Of a DNA stretch of 64,000 nucleotides, positions 25,029 through 32,988 are shown one piece after another. The first letter of the stretch is position 1. Each line of letters begins with the position of its first letter. Source of the stretch: Mucilaginibacter limnophilus. GTDB lineage: Bacteria > Bacteroidota > Bacteroidia > Sphingobacteriales > Sphingobacteriaceae. A program made the position numbers and the translations under genes. The notes beneath the pieces are model-generated. The model was given only the letters and a program-made list of their open reading frames with translations. It searched no databases and was not told the DNA's origin. The stretch covers positions 1-64,000 of the forward strand of contig NZ_SACK01000002.1 of NCBI RefSeq assembly GCF_004005815.1, written 5' to 3'.

Positions 25029-25509
25029 CGTTAATCTATTTTCAACCGTGATTTAGATGAAGCAGCCTGAGAAGTCTAATTTCCTTGTGGTGCTATCGCC
25101 AAGAGCAGATGACAGGGCTGCAAAAGAACGACACGTAATATGGTAGACGAATTAGATTTTTCCATTCGATAACGTTTTAATCATTTACCTGCCAACCGTT
25201 TTAAGTCTTTGATAAAATGGTTCGAGATTTTTCCCCTACGGGCTACTAAAAACGTCGTTTTCATACAGAGAACGGCGTTTTTTCGTTTACGAGCAAATTA
25301 ATAGGTAATGCCTGAACCTCCCATAATTAAACACTAAGCCATATTATTATACAAGTTTCTCTGAAGTATCTTAGTGAGTGTTATTGCAAAATTTAATCGC
25401 TGTACCGCAGCTTGCGGCTAAATATCAAATGACGTGTAATTACTTAGGAAATTATTCTCAAAAGTCTAGAATTTAATAATTGGTCTAACTAATATCAAAC
25501 AATCGCATT
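25029..25509. other. Intergenic region between esterase gene and AT-rich islet
   Basis: This roughly 480-base spacer holds a terminator at 25250-25284 and no recognisable gene. A 29-codon plus-strand frame from 25057 (MKQPEKSNFLVVLSPRADDR then AAKERHVIW) is too short to judge. Base composition becomes AT-rich to the right. Confidence 0.4.
25250..25284 (+). terminator. Intrinsic terminator
   Basis: AAACGTCGTT (25250-25259) pairs with AACGGCGTTT (25271-25280) with one G-U pair and an 11-base loop, followed by TTTCGTTT. It is about 220 bases after the esterase gene and probably ends the susCD-type transcript. Confidence 0.6.
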
Positions 25510-25899
25510 TTAATAACTTTCTTCTGTATATGTTACCTTAATATCTTGGCAGGTGGCACTTATGTTACCCCAATCACCATTCAAATAATAAACATCACCT
25601 TCTTTATAGAAAGCATCTATATTCCCTAAATCAATCTCATTGTTTATATCTGTTGAAAAAAATTCATGTTCGCTATTTTCCCATTGAATAACTTTTGTAT
25701 TTATAAAAATGATTTCACCCTTTTTATAAAAATAGCTTTCGCCTTGTTTAGGAGGAAGATATAATCGATGTGCCCTTTCCAAAACAAATTCCATTATAAA
25801 GCGGAGCTTACGCGGTTCAGCTATTATGTTTAGCACATAACTATCTTCAAGATAAATATGCTTAAAACATGAGATTTCATTGTAATTGACCTTTGTCAT
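25510..25899 (-). CDS. Hypothetical protein of AT-rich islet
   Basis: This 129-residue cytoplasmic protein has no signal and no family I recognise. It is rich in aromatic residues and beta-type alternation (YLEDSYVLNIIAEPRKLRFI, YFYKKGEIIFINTKVIQWEN, GDVYYLNGDWGNI). It is the last of three small genes in the same orientation (26550 to 25510), with strongly AT-rich composition compared with both flanks. Size and composition resemble immunity proteins of polymorphic toxin systems, but no toxin gene is next to it, so this is speculative. Confidence 0.6.
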   Translation of the reverse strand: MTKVNYNEISCFKHIYLEDSYVLNIIAEPRKLRFIMEFVLERAHRLYLPPKQGESYFYKKGEIIFINTKVIQWENSEHEFFSTDINNEIDLGNIDAFYKEGDVYYLNGDWGNISATCQDIKVTYTEESY

Positions 25900-26010
25900 A
25901 ATAATTATTTATAAGTCATGGTCTATCGGCATATGGTTACCTGTGCACGTAACTAAAACAAGTTGTCATGTATATCCTGCGGTGCAGATCAAATATCAAC
26001 CACAGTAAAA

Positions 26011-26256
26011 TTAAATTCTAAGTATTCTTTTAATAACATCCTGAAGGTCTACTGCATTGTATTCAACGCCATACCTGCCTGTTAATTCTTTTTCAAAATA
26101 ATTTTCAAGTTTTGAATAATCATCTCCCGCTTTTAATATTGATGGTATCATACTTATATATTCATCTTGCAATGCTGGCCCTTCCACACTCAATGGATTC
26201 CATGCCATGAGTATTTCATTAATGTTTTTAAACTTAATATCATATAATTCAGACAT
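26011..26256 (-). CDS. Small DUF1871-like protein
   Basis: This 81-residue product contains INEILMAWNPLSVEGPALQD then EYISMIPSILKAGDDYSKLE. It resembles DUF1871-type small proteins, with a W(D/N)P motif followed by DEY and an amphipathic helix, which are often found in toxin-immunity neighbourhoods. The function is unknown. It is 111 bases upstream of the gene at 25510 and 39 bases downstream of the gene at 26296. Confidence 0.6.
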   Translation of the reverse strand: MSELYDIKFKNINEILMAWNPLSVEGPALQDEYISMIPSILKAGDDYSKLENYFEKELTGRYGVEYNAVDLQDVIKRILRI

Positions 26257-26295
26257 AATTAATACTCTTGATTATTAAATAAATCTATTACTTAA

Positions 26296-26550
26296 TTATT
26301 CATAAAAAACATCAATTAAATCATTCAATATTTGCCCCTCATCTGTTAAGGAATAGTTTTCGTCAAATCCGACTCTAACTTGTCTATCCATAGCCCAGTC
26401 CCTTATACCGCAGGCTACATCTTCAGAGACATTAATGATGACTTTATCATTAACTACCTGTGAATCAATTTTGTTAATTAAGTAAGGCATCGACATTTTG
26501 ATCCCGTTACTCATATATTCATATTGATTTTTACTTAAAATCCTTTTCAT
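26296..26550 (-). CDS. Small hypothetical protein of AT-rich islet
   Basis: The start at ATG 26550 (MKRILSKNQYEYMSNGIKMS) is preferred over one eight codons earlier, because it opens with a more typical basic N-terminus. The 84-residue product has no signal or known domain; the second half is acidic (VNVSEDVACGIRDWAMDRQV region, then YSLTDEGQILNDLIDVFYE). It is first in the three-gene unit with the genes at 26011 and 25510. Either start is possible. Confidence 0.5.
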   Translation of the reverse strand: MKRILSKNQYEYMSNGIKMSMPYLINKIDSQVVNDKVIINVSEDVACGIRDWAMDRQVRVGFDENYSLTDEGQILNDLIDVFYE

Positions 26551-26787
26551 GATATTAGCTATTCTTTCTAACAAACGTACATTTTTGTAACCTTCTATCT
26601 TTAAAAGTTTTAACTCATTAAAATAATATTTAGTTTAATTTTTTCTTTTTAAAACTCTTCCAAAAGCGTCCTTCAAATTCGGTTAGTTAGTTCTTGCCGC
26701 CGTAAAGTTTACCGCAGAATTAGTGGATTAGTAACAGTGGTTATTCAAGTATAAAAAGTGTTCATATTAGATAGTTAACAGTCCACA

Positions 26788-26825
26788 AGAAAAGCCGTTC
26801 TCGCTTGAGAACGGCTTTTCTTTTA
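26788..26825 (-). terminator. Strong bidirectional terminator
   Basis: Perfect 15-base arms AGAAAAGCCGTTCTC (26788-26802) and GAGAACGGCTTTTCT (26807-26821) have a 4-base loop. The stem itself carries A-runs and T-runs on either side, so it can act in both directions. It lies 18 bases after the NHL lipoprotein gene that ends at 26844 and should end the channel-NHL transcript. Confidence 0.85.
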
Positions 26826-26843
26826 AATAGCAGTCCGAAAATG

Positions 26844-27878
26844 CTACCTCAATGTGATCTTCCTTATAGCCTTTGCCTTACTATCAGAAAAATAAAGGGT
26901 GCCCTCATCTTTTGAAAGAGCGAGGCAAGAAGCATGAACATCAGCATTTTTACCTATTCCATCCCTGTTGTCTCCTGACGGGTTCGGACCTGCGATTGTT
27001 GTTAACCTTCCATTGTCAATGCGCCTGATAAATCCCGCGTCGGCTATGTAGATAGTTCGGCCGTCCTTGTTGGCAACAAGGCTGGTGATATTGGTAAAAC
27101 CTTCAACACCCAGTTCTTTAAAAATCCGTTGTAATATACCCCCGGGAGTATATTTATAAATATAATAGCCTTCAGATGTATACTTCACCTTGTTATATCC
27201 AATATAAAGCGCACTAAACGAAGAATGCGGGTTGTATTGCGAAAAAATGGAATCAGCATCAAATACTTCCCTATCGGTTCCAATGACATATCCATCCGCG
27301 CTAACTTTATATTTGGCCATACCGAAACCGTTGGTAAACCAAAAAATGTCCTGATAAGGGTCTTTTGCCAGATTACAGTATGCTGCATAATAGCCTGAAA
27401 ATACAAACACGGTTTTGTCGGGCCTGAAAATCCAGGCTTCCGGAAAATCGCTGTTCAGGTTACTGCCGGTGATAACGTTAATGGTTCCGTCTTTTGCTAC
27501 GCCCACGTATTTGGAACCCAGCATTTGTTCGCCCGATGCCGCATTAGATAATGTTATAGTTGAAACCACGCCTTGAGGGCTTAGTTTCCTGATAACACCG
27601 GGGTTTGAATCGGCAATATACATATTACCATCATCTGCTAATTGAATACCGTTTGGTATGTTAAAACGCGCCTCAGCCCCGGTACCATCGGCAAGTGTTG
27701 GCCCTGATGTATAGGCAGAGCCGGCGATAGTAGTTACCGCGTTTAAAGTTGCCGAGGCGGTCGCTGCCAACCCTGAGCGTGTATCTCCATCTTCTACCTG
27801 ATTTGATTTTTTGCAACTTGCTAAACAAACGCATAAAATAAATACAGTTGTTGCAAATAATTTAAAATGCTTTTCCAT
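26844..27878 (-). CDS. NHL-repeat lipoprotein (paralogue 2)
   Basis: This 344-residue lipoprotein has a type II signal (LFATTVFILCVCLASCKKSN, cysteine near residue 22). A beta-propeller of NHL type follows: VTTIAGSAYTSGPTLADGTG, FNIPNGIQLADDGNMYIADS, VIRKLSPQGVVST and a C-terminal repeat TLYFSDSKAKAIRKITLR. It is a close architectural paralogue of the gene directly upstream, with 1 base between them. NHL propellers bind proteins or glycans or act as structural scaffolds; no catalytic site is claimed. Probably outer-membrane anchored. Confidence 0.82.
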   Translation of the reverse strand: MEKHFKLFATTVFILCVCLASCKKSNQVEDGDTRSGLAATASATLNAVTTIAGSAYTSGPTLADGTGAEARFNIPNGIQLADDGNMYIADSNPGVIRKLSPQGVVSTITLSNAASGEQMLGSKYVGVAKDGTINVITGSNLNSDFPEAWIFRPDKTVFVFSGYYAAYCNLAKDPYQDIFWFTNGFGMAKYKVSADGYVIGTDREVFDADSIFSQYNPHSSFSALYIGYNKVKYTSEGYYIYKYTPGGILQRIFKELGVEGFTNITSLVANKDGRTIYIADAGFIRRIDNGRLTTIAGPNPSGDNRDGIGKNADVHASCLALSKDEGTLYFSDSKAKAIRKITLR

Positions 27879-27879
27879 C

Positions 27880-28905
27880 TTATTTAAGCGTTAGTTTTCT
27901 CAATGTCTTGGTGATTATATCAGTAAAATAGATTACGTTTTCGCCTTTGCCAAGCACAAGCTCCCCTGCCCATACATCGGCATTAGCGCCCACGCCATCC
28001 TGGCCATGCGGATTAGTTTTATTTGGGCCAACCAGCGTTGTTACTTTATTATTCTCAATTTTTCTGATTGCGCCTGAGTCAGCTATATATATTGTACGGC
28101 TGTCTTTATTGGCAACAATACTTGTTATACTGTTAAATGTGAGATTTGTGAATATCCGTTCAAAAACGCCGCTTGGTGTAAGTTTATATATAAGGTTATC
28201 TAAAGCAATATACTTTACTTTGTTATAGCCTACAAAAATAGCGCTGAAGGTACGCCCGCGGTCATTGGTTTCCGGCAGCTTGTCTGTGTCGTATTCAAGA
28301 TAGTCAGTGCCAATCCTGCCACCTTCACCAAGTTTGTGTTTACCAATATCAATGCCATCACTAAACCAAAGGGCGTTTTCGTACGGATCTTTTGCCAGGC
28401 ACGAAAACTCTCCATACCAGTACCACCATGAGGCTACTACTTTACCGCCCGGCGCAAAAATCCACGATTGGCTATAACCGTTTGCGGAATCAACATTACG
28501 GCATATCACATGCAGGTTGTTGTCATCATCAAAGCCCAACCATGTGGGCTGGGCTATACGCTCGCCGTTGCTGTTTGCCTGCAACTGCACTGTAGACACT
28601 ATGCCCTGAGGCGATACCTTTCTGATAGCCTGGTTATAAATATCGGCAATAAAAAAGCTACCGTCATCTTTCATTGCAAGGCCGAAAGGATAGTAAAACC
28701 GTGCGGTTGCAGCGGGGCCATCTACAAGCTTTGGGCCTGATTGGTAATTTGTCCCGGCTATGGTTTCAACCGTGTTAGGCGCCACCGCTGCCGTTAATTT
28801 GTTTTCACTGCCGGCAAGTTCCTGGTCAATCTTGTCCGATTTTTTACAATTGGTTAGCGCGGCAGCAATTAATAGCAAAGCCGCATAGGTAAATTTGTTT
28901 TTCAT
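27880..28905 (-). CDS. NHL-repeat lipoprotein (paralogue 1)
   Basis: The start is put at ATG 28905, giving MKNKFTYAALLLIAAALTNC with a clean lipobox; a longer frame from 28938 adds an unlikely leader. The 341-residue NHL propeller has VETIAGTNYQSGPKLVDGPA, FYYPFGLAMKDDGSFFIADI, AIRKVSPQGIVSTVQLQANS and a final repeat NVIYFTDIITKTLRKLTLK. It lies 97 bases downstream of the ligand-gated-channel homologue on the same strand and 1 base upstream of its paralogue. The three probably share a transcript that ends at the hairpin at 26788. Function is unknown. Confidence 0.82.
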   Translation of the reverse strand: MKNKFTYAALLLIAAALTNCKKSDKIDQELAGSENKLTAAVAPNTVETIAGTNYQSGPKLVDGPAATARFYYPFGLAMKDDGSFFIADIYNQAIRKVSPQGIVSTVQLQANSNGERIAQPTWLGFDDDNNLHVICRNVDSANGYSQSWIFAPGGKVVASWWYWYGEFSCLAKDPYENALWFSDGIDIGKHKLGEGGRIGTDYLEYDTDKLPETNDRGRTFSAIFVGYNKVKYIALDNLIYKLTPSGVFERIFTNLTFNSITSIVANKDSRTIYIADSGAIRKIENNKVTTLVGPNKTNPHGQDGVGANADVWAGELVLGKGENVIYFTDIITKTLRKLTLK

Positions 28906-29002
28906 AGTTGTAAGTGTTTTCAAGATAAAGTTATCCATTGAGACACTGGCAATTACTATGAAGGAAAGGATGTGTATTTAAGTGTATAACACTACACGGG
29001 CA

Positions 29003-29983
29003 TCAGCCTCTGCTTGCTGTAAAGATAAAGTAAGCGTTGAGAACAATATATACGATTAGCAGTACCCTTGCCGAAATCAGATCAAACCTGCGTGATTTTT
29101 CAATCTGATTGTTTTTAATAAGCCGCAGGGTATATGATGTGCAAATAATCACAATAAGTATAAACAGCAGCGTAATACAGTGAAGCGTATCAACCAACGT
29201 GAAGGTAGTTGAATCAGGTAATGAAGCGTCAATAATATATTTATTACCTATCACCGCGAACAGCGAGCCAACGCTTAACCCGAAACGCGAATCGATGCTA
29301 TCGGCGTGAATATAAAAGCACATGTAGGCGATGAGAAAGGCTACGTACATGCCCAGAAACATCTTCCAGAACAAGCCCATGGCATCGCGGTGTATCACCA
29401 GCTTGGCACGCAGGCTGCTGTATTCGGTGTGCGGCTTGTCAAGCGTCTCGTCACCAAAGGTGGTTTCATAGGCTTTTACAGCGGTGCTGATGTTCAAACT
29501 ATCAACGTTCCATCCGCGCAAGGCGAATCTCGGATCGAAATGTTTACCTAAAGTATCAGGTTCAAAAACCAGCGCTTTTGAATCAAACTGCGAATTTTCT
29601 ATTGAAAAGCGCAGCGTTTGTTTATCAAAAGGGAAATTATTGATAGTCCAGCTGTCTTTCATTACGCATTGCAGCTTCATCATCAGGTAAACACGTCCGC
29701 CGGTAGTATCAATAGTAGAAAATGATTTTTCAACTGTTTTGGCAAGCGGCACTTCAAGATTACGCTCAAAATCAAAGTCTTTGTTTTTATACTTCATCCA
29801 AAGCCATAGGTTAACCGTGTACTCCCTGTCTTTAAAATCGATATCGTGTATGCTGGTAATATAAATGCCCGTCCTAACAGTATCAGGCGCTGTTTGCGCA
29901 TTTGCGAATGAAGTGATAAACACAATAGCAAAGCACAATAGTACTTTAATCTTTAATACTGATTTATAAGCGTTTGTATTCAT
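29003..29983 (-). CDS. Pentameric ligand-gated ion channel (Cys-loop receptor-like) homologue
   Basis: The start is ATG 29983 (MNTNAYKSVLKIKVLLCFAI), giving 326 residues with a signal peptide ending near ANAQ30. The extracytoplasmic domain (about 31-200) has the pLGIC beta-sandwich signature: YTVNLWLWMKYKN (56-67) and the loop WTINNFPFDKQTLRFSIEN (112-130, FPFD motif). The Cys pair of animal receptors is absent, as in other bacterial members. Four helices follow: TM1 (204-226), TM2 pore-like (233-251, GLSVGSLFAVIGNKYIID), the PD linker, TM3 (262-289) and TM4 (301-323). This order is diagnostic. Ligand and ion are unknown. Confidence 0.82.
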   Translation of the reverse strand: MNTNAYKSVLKIKVLLCFAIVFITSFANAQTAPDTVRTGIYITSIHDIDFKDREYTVNLWLWMKYKNKDFDFERNLEVPLAKTVEKSFSTIDTTGGRVYLMMKLQCVMKDSWTINNFPFDKQTLRFSIENSQFDSKALVFEPDTLGKHFDPRFALRGWNVDSLNISTAVKAYETTFGDETLDKPHTEYSSLRAKLVIHRDAMGLFWKMFLGMYVAFLIAYMCFYIHADSIDSRFGLSVGSLFAVIGNKYIIDASLPDSTTFTLVDTLHCITLLFILIVIICTSYTLRLIKNNQIEKSRRFDLISARVLLIVYIVLNAYFIFTASRG

Positions 29984-30124
29984 CGAAAATAACAAACATA
30001 GTTTTATGGAAAGTTGTTTTATAATCTATTTGTTCAATACTGAAGTATCAGCCTTTTTAACGCACATTTAACATTTACACAAACCCGCCGTTTCTTTTTT
30101 TGTAATATTGACAAATTTTACCTG

Positions 30125-31105
30125 TTGACCGTTACCGCGAAAAAGATATTGTCATGGAGCTTAAAGGCAGCTATACTGGCGTTGGCTGCCTGGTTTATCT
30201 ACCATAAGCTGGCCAATAAAAATTCCGACCTTGATCATTTCAAACACTTTATAGCTAATCTTGACCGTACGCAAGTAACTTTTACTATTAGCGCAGTTGC
30301 TGTACTAATGTTGCTAAACTGGTTTCTGGAAGCTTTAAAGTGGCAATATGTTACCCGAAAGCTTATTGACATTTCCAGGTGGAAAGCAATTGAATCGGTT
30401 TTTTGCGGACTTACCTGGGCCATTATCACTCCAAACCGTGTGGGCGAATATGGTGGCCGGATTATGTTTTTGCCAAACCGTAAGCGCATTCACGGGTTAT
30501 TTGCCATGATAGTAGGCGGGCTTGGGCAAAACCTGGTGACCAACATATTAGGACTGATAGGCGTATTATGGTTTATCCATACTTATGTGCGGGATAAAAT
30601 AGGCGACTTATACTTTTGGTGTATAGTAGTTTTTGTAGCGGCATTTTTATTTCTGCTCAACCTGTTTTATTTTAATATTGATTTAATGGTACGGGTGCTT
30701 AACCGCGTAAAGTTCATCCGGAAGTACCAGCGCTTTTTTGGCATAATGGCAAGGTACCATACTACCGAGTTGCTGAATATTTTATGGTATTCAACCGGGC
30801 GGTTCGCTGTGTTTACGCTGCAGTATTACCTGCTGATACATCTACTGGTGCCGCAGTTGAGTTTGCTTACTATCGTGATGACGGTGTTTACCTTTTTGCT
30901 GATACAATCAGCGCTGCCATCGCTTGATATTTTTGATATTGGTGTGCGCAGCTTTACAGCGGCAAACCTGTTTGCTTATGTTACCACACACCAGATAGCC
31001 GTAGTGGTGTGTGTGTCATTAATTTGGCTGATTAATTTAATAATTCCGGCCGTAATAGGCTGTTTGTTTGTTTTTAAACTGAAGTTTTTTGATCGCGACG
31101 CTTAG
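30125..31105 (+). CDS. LPG_synthase_TM (UPF0104) flippase-like membrane protein
   Basis: This protein of about 327 residues starts with TTG at 30125; no in-frame ATG is near. It has multiple transmembrane helices (LSWSLKAAILALAAWFIYHK, VTFTISAVAVLMLLNWFLEA, LIQSALPSLDIFDIGVRSF) and the family motifs LTWAIITPNRVGEYGGRIMF and FAMIVGGLGQNLVTNILGLI. Members resemble the flippase half of MprF and are often linked to glycosyltransferases for glycolipids. The glycosyltransferase gene directly follows with overlapping ends, so a joint role in making or moving a membrane glycolipid is plausible. Confidence 0.82.
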   Translation: MTVTAKKILSWSLKAAILALAAWFIYHKLANKNSDLDHFKHFIANLDRTQVTFTISAVAVLMLLNWFLEALKWQYVTRKLIDISRWKAIESVFCGLTWAIITPNRVGEYGGRIMFLPNRKRIHGLFAMIVGGLGQNLVTNILGLIGVLWFIHTYVRDKIGDLYFWCIVVFVAAFLFLLNLFYFNIDLMVRVLNRVKFIRKYQRFFGIMARYHTTELLNILWYSTGRFAVFTLQYYLLIHLLVPQLSLLTIVMTVFTFLLIQSALPSLDIFDIGVRSFTAANLFAYVTTHQIAVVVCVSLIWLINLIIPAVIGCLFVFKLKFFDRDA

Positions 31106-32219
31106 TTTTATTTCAATGCTGCTTGCGGGCGGCATGCTTATTATATATGCTTACCTTATAAAAGGCTGGGCCTCTTTAAAGCGCCCGCAGCTTTTGCCTA
31201 AAACACCGGTTACCAAAATAACCGTGCTTATTGCCGCCCGTAATGAAGAAGAAGGCATACATCTTACTATTGAAGATATATTAGCGCAGGATTACCCAAA
31301 ACATCTTACCGAAGTAATTATAGTTGACGACCACTCAACCGACCGTACCGCCGACATCATCCGCAGCTATGCGCCTCAGGGTATTAAGCTGCACCAAATG
31401 CAAGCCGGTGAGGCGCTTAATTCGTACAAGAAAAAAGCTATTGCCGAGGCCATTGCCCTATCAACAGGCGAACTGATGATAGCTACCGATGCTGATTGCC
31501 GTATGGGCATAAGCTGGCTGTCAACTATCGTAAATTATTACGAAACGCATAACCCGGTAATGCTGTCCTCTCCGGTAACTTATTTCGAAGAGAAAACATG
31601 GTTTGAGTATATGCAAACGCTTGAGTTTTCATTTTTAATTGGCATTGGCGCCTCATTTATTGGCAACAAAAGAGCTTCAACCTGTAATGGCGCTAACCTG
31701 GCTTACCGCAAAGATGTTTTTTATGAGGTGGGCGGTTTTAAAGGGATTGACGACCTGGCCTCGGGCGATGATGAACTGCTGCTGCAAAAAGTAGCCGAGG
31801 TATATCCCGGCCGTATTGGTTTTTTGAAACATACCGATGCTGTAGTATATACACATGCCAAGCATACTTTAAAAAGCTTTTTAAGGCAGCGGCAAAGGTG
31901 GTCGTCAAAATCAACCAAGTACAAAAACAAAAAGATAGTCGCTTTGGCGGTTTACATTTGGCTATTTAACGTTATGCTGATGGTTAACACACTGCTTGGC
32001 TTTTACGATGCTTACTTTTGGAAAGTGTTGCTTGGGCTATTCGTGTTTAAGGTGATATCCGAAACCATATTTATTTTACCAATTATGCGCTTTTTTAAAC
32101 GGCCTGCCTTAGTTTGGCTGGCTGCTCCGTTATCACTGATGCACATTTTTTACCTGGTATATATTGGCATCATCGGAAACAGCAGAAAATACGTTTGGAA
32201 AGGAAGACTGGTGAGATAA
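31089..32219 (+). CDS. Family 2 glycosyltransferase, membrane-anchored
   Basis: The protein of about 376 residues begins with TTG at 31089 (overlapping the flippase gene by 17 bases) or ATG at 31116. The earlier start gives a full N-terminal membrane helix (LSFISMLLAGGMLIIYAYLI). The GT2 core has VTKITVLIAARNEEEGIHLT, a VIIVDDHSTDRTADII block and ATDADCRMG (DxD-type), plus FLRQRQRWSSKS (QxxRW), followed by three C-terminal helices. It resembles cellulose-synthase-like transferases in architecture. The donor sugar is unknown. Confidence 0.85.
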   Translation: MIATLSFISMLLAGGMLIIYAYLIKGWASLKRPQLLPKTPVTKITVLIAARNEEEGIHLTIEDILAQDYPKHLTEVIIVDDHSTDRTADIIRSYAPQGIKLHQMQAGEALNSYKKKAIAEAIALSTGELMIATDADCRMGISWLSTIVNYYETHNPVMLSSPVTYFEEKTWFEYMQTLEFSFLIGIGASFIGNKRASTCNGANLAYRKDVFYEVGGFKGIDDLASGDDELLLQKVAEVYPGRIGFLKHTDAVVYTHAKHTLKSFLRQRQRWSSKSTKYKNKKIVALAVYIWLFNVMLMVNTLLGFYDAYFWKVLLGLFVFKVISETIFILPIMRFFKRPALVWLAAPLSLMHIFYLVYIGIIGNSRKYVWKGRLVR

Positions 32220-32278
32220 AAATACGCTAACTTTATTAGCAATTTGTTCTATATTTAGGCCAACTAAAATCTTACATC

Positions 32279-32833
32279 ATGAGCAAACCCATTATCCGCT
32301 GCAGCTGGCCCGGCACCGACGAGTTGTATATTAAATACCACGATGAAGAATGGGGCAAAGAAGTACATGACGATAAAACACTGTTCGAATTTTTGATACT
32401 GGAATCGGCACAGGCAGGCCTGAGCTGGATAACTATACTTCGCCGCCGGGAAGGCTATCGCAAAGCATTTGCTGATTTTGATGTGGAAAAAGTTGCTGCC
32501 TTTACTGATGAAGATGTTGAACGACTAATGCAAGACGCAGGCATTATCCGCAACCGCTTAAAAATACTGGCGGCAATAAACAATGCGAAGCTGTTTATTG
32601 AAGTACAAAAAGAATTTGGTTCGTTTGATAAATACCTGTACAGCTTTATGCCCGATGGTAAACCTATTGACAACAAAGGCGCTCCCGTACCGGCTAGCAC
32701 TCCGATATCTGATGCGATAAGCAAGGATATGAAAAAACGCGGTTTTAAATTTTTCGGTACTACCATTTGTTACGCCCACATGCAGGCCACCGGCATGGTG
32801 AATGACCATAGAGCCGATTGTAGTTTTCGATAG
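32279..32833 (+). CDS. tag: DNA-3-methyladenine glycosylase I
   Basis: This 184-residue enzyme is of the usual Tag length. Recognisable sequence includes IIRCSWPGTDELYIKYHDEE and WGKEVHDDKTLFEFLILESA, then QAGLSWITILRRREGYRKAF, with the Zn-binding set near Cys8, His21, and the C-terminal CYAHMQATGMVNDHRADC (His and Cys). It excises 3-methyladenine from alkylated DNA in the cytoplasm as the first step of base excision repair. It is followed, after 155 bases, by polA, which fills the gaps in that pathway; joint regulation is not proven. Confidence 0.93.
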   Translation: MSKPIIRCSWPGTDELYIKYHDEEWGKEVHDDKTLFEFLILESAQAGLSWITILRRREGYRKAFADFDVEKVAAFTDEDVERLMQDAGIIRNRLKILAAINNAKLFIEVQKEFGSFDKYLYSFMPDGKPIDNKGAPVPASTPISDAISKDMKKRGFKFFGTTICYAHMQATGMVNDHRADCSFR

Positions 32834-32835
32834 AG

Positions 32836-32979
32836 GATTACACCTATATGAATGATTGCAACGATTTTGAAATTAATAAAAGTTTAGATGTCGATTTACG
32901 ATAACCTATCATAAATTGTACTTTTGAAAAGTAACTATTACAAGCCATCGGTGTAATCAAAAAACAATCGGTGTAATCA
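32836..32979. repeat. Three copies of GGTGTAATC motif ahead of polA
   Basis: The spacer has GATTACACC at 32836-32844 and, as direct repeats 20 bases apart, ATCGGTGTAATCA at 32947-32959 and 32967-32979. The first copy is the reverse complement of the core of the other two. The last two copies are in the likely polA leader and could form a hairpin with the first copy or serve as a protein-binding site. Confidence 0.5.
32919..32926 (+). promoter_or_regulatory. -7 promoter element TACTTTTG of polA
   Basis: An exact TAnnTTTG match, placing the start near 32931 and giving a leader of about 55 bases containing both direct repeats. The -33 region has only an imperfect TTTA at the expected spacing. 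Confidence 0.4.
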
Positions 32980-32988
32980 CAACATACT

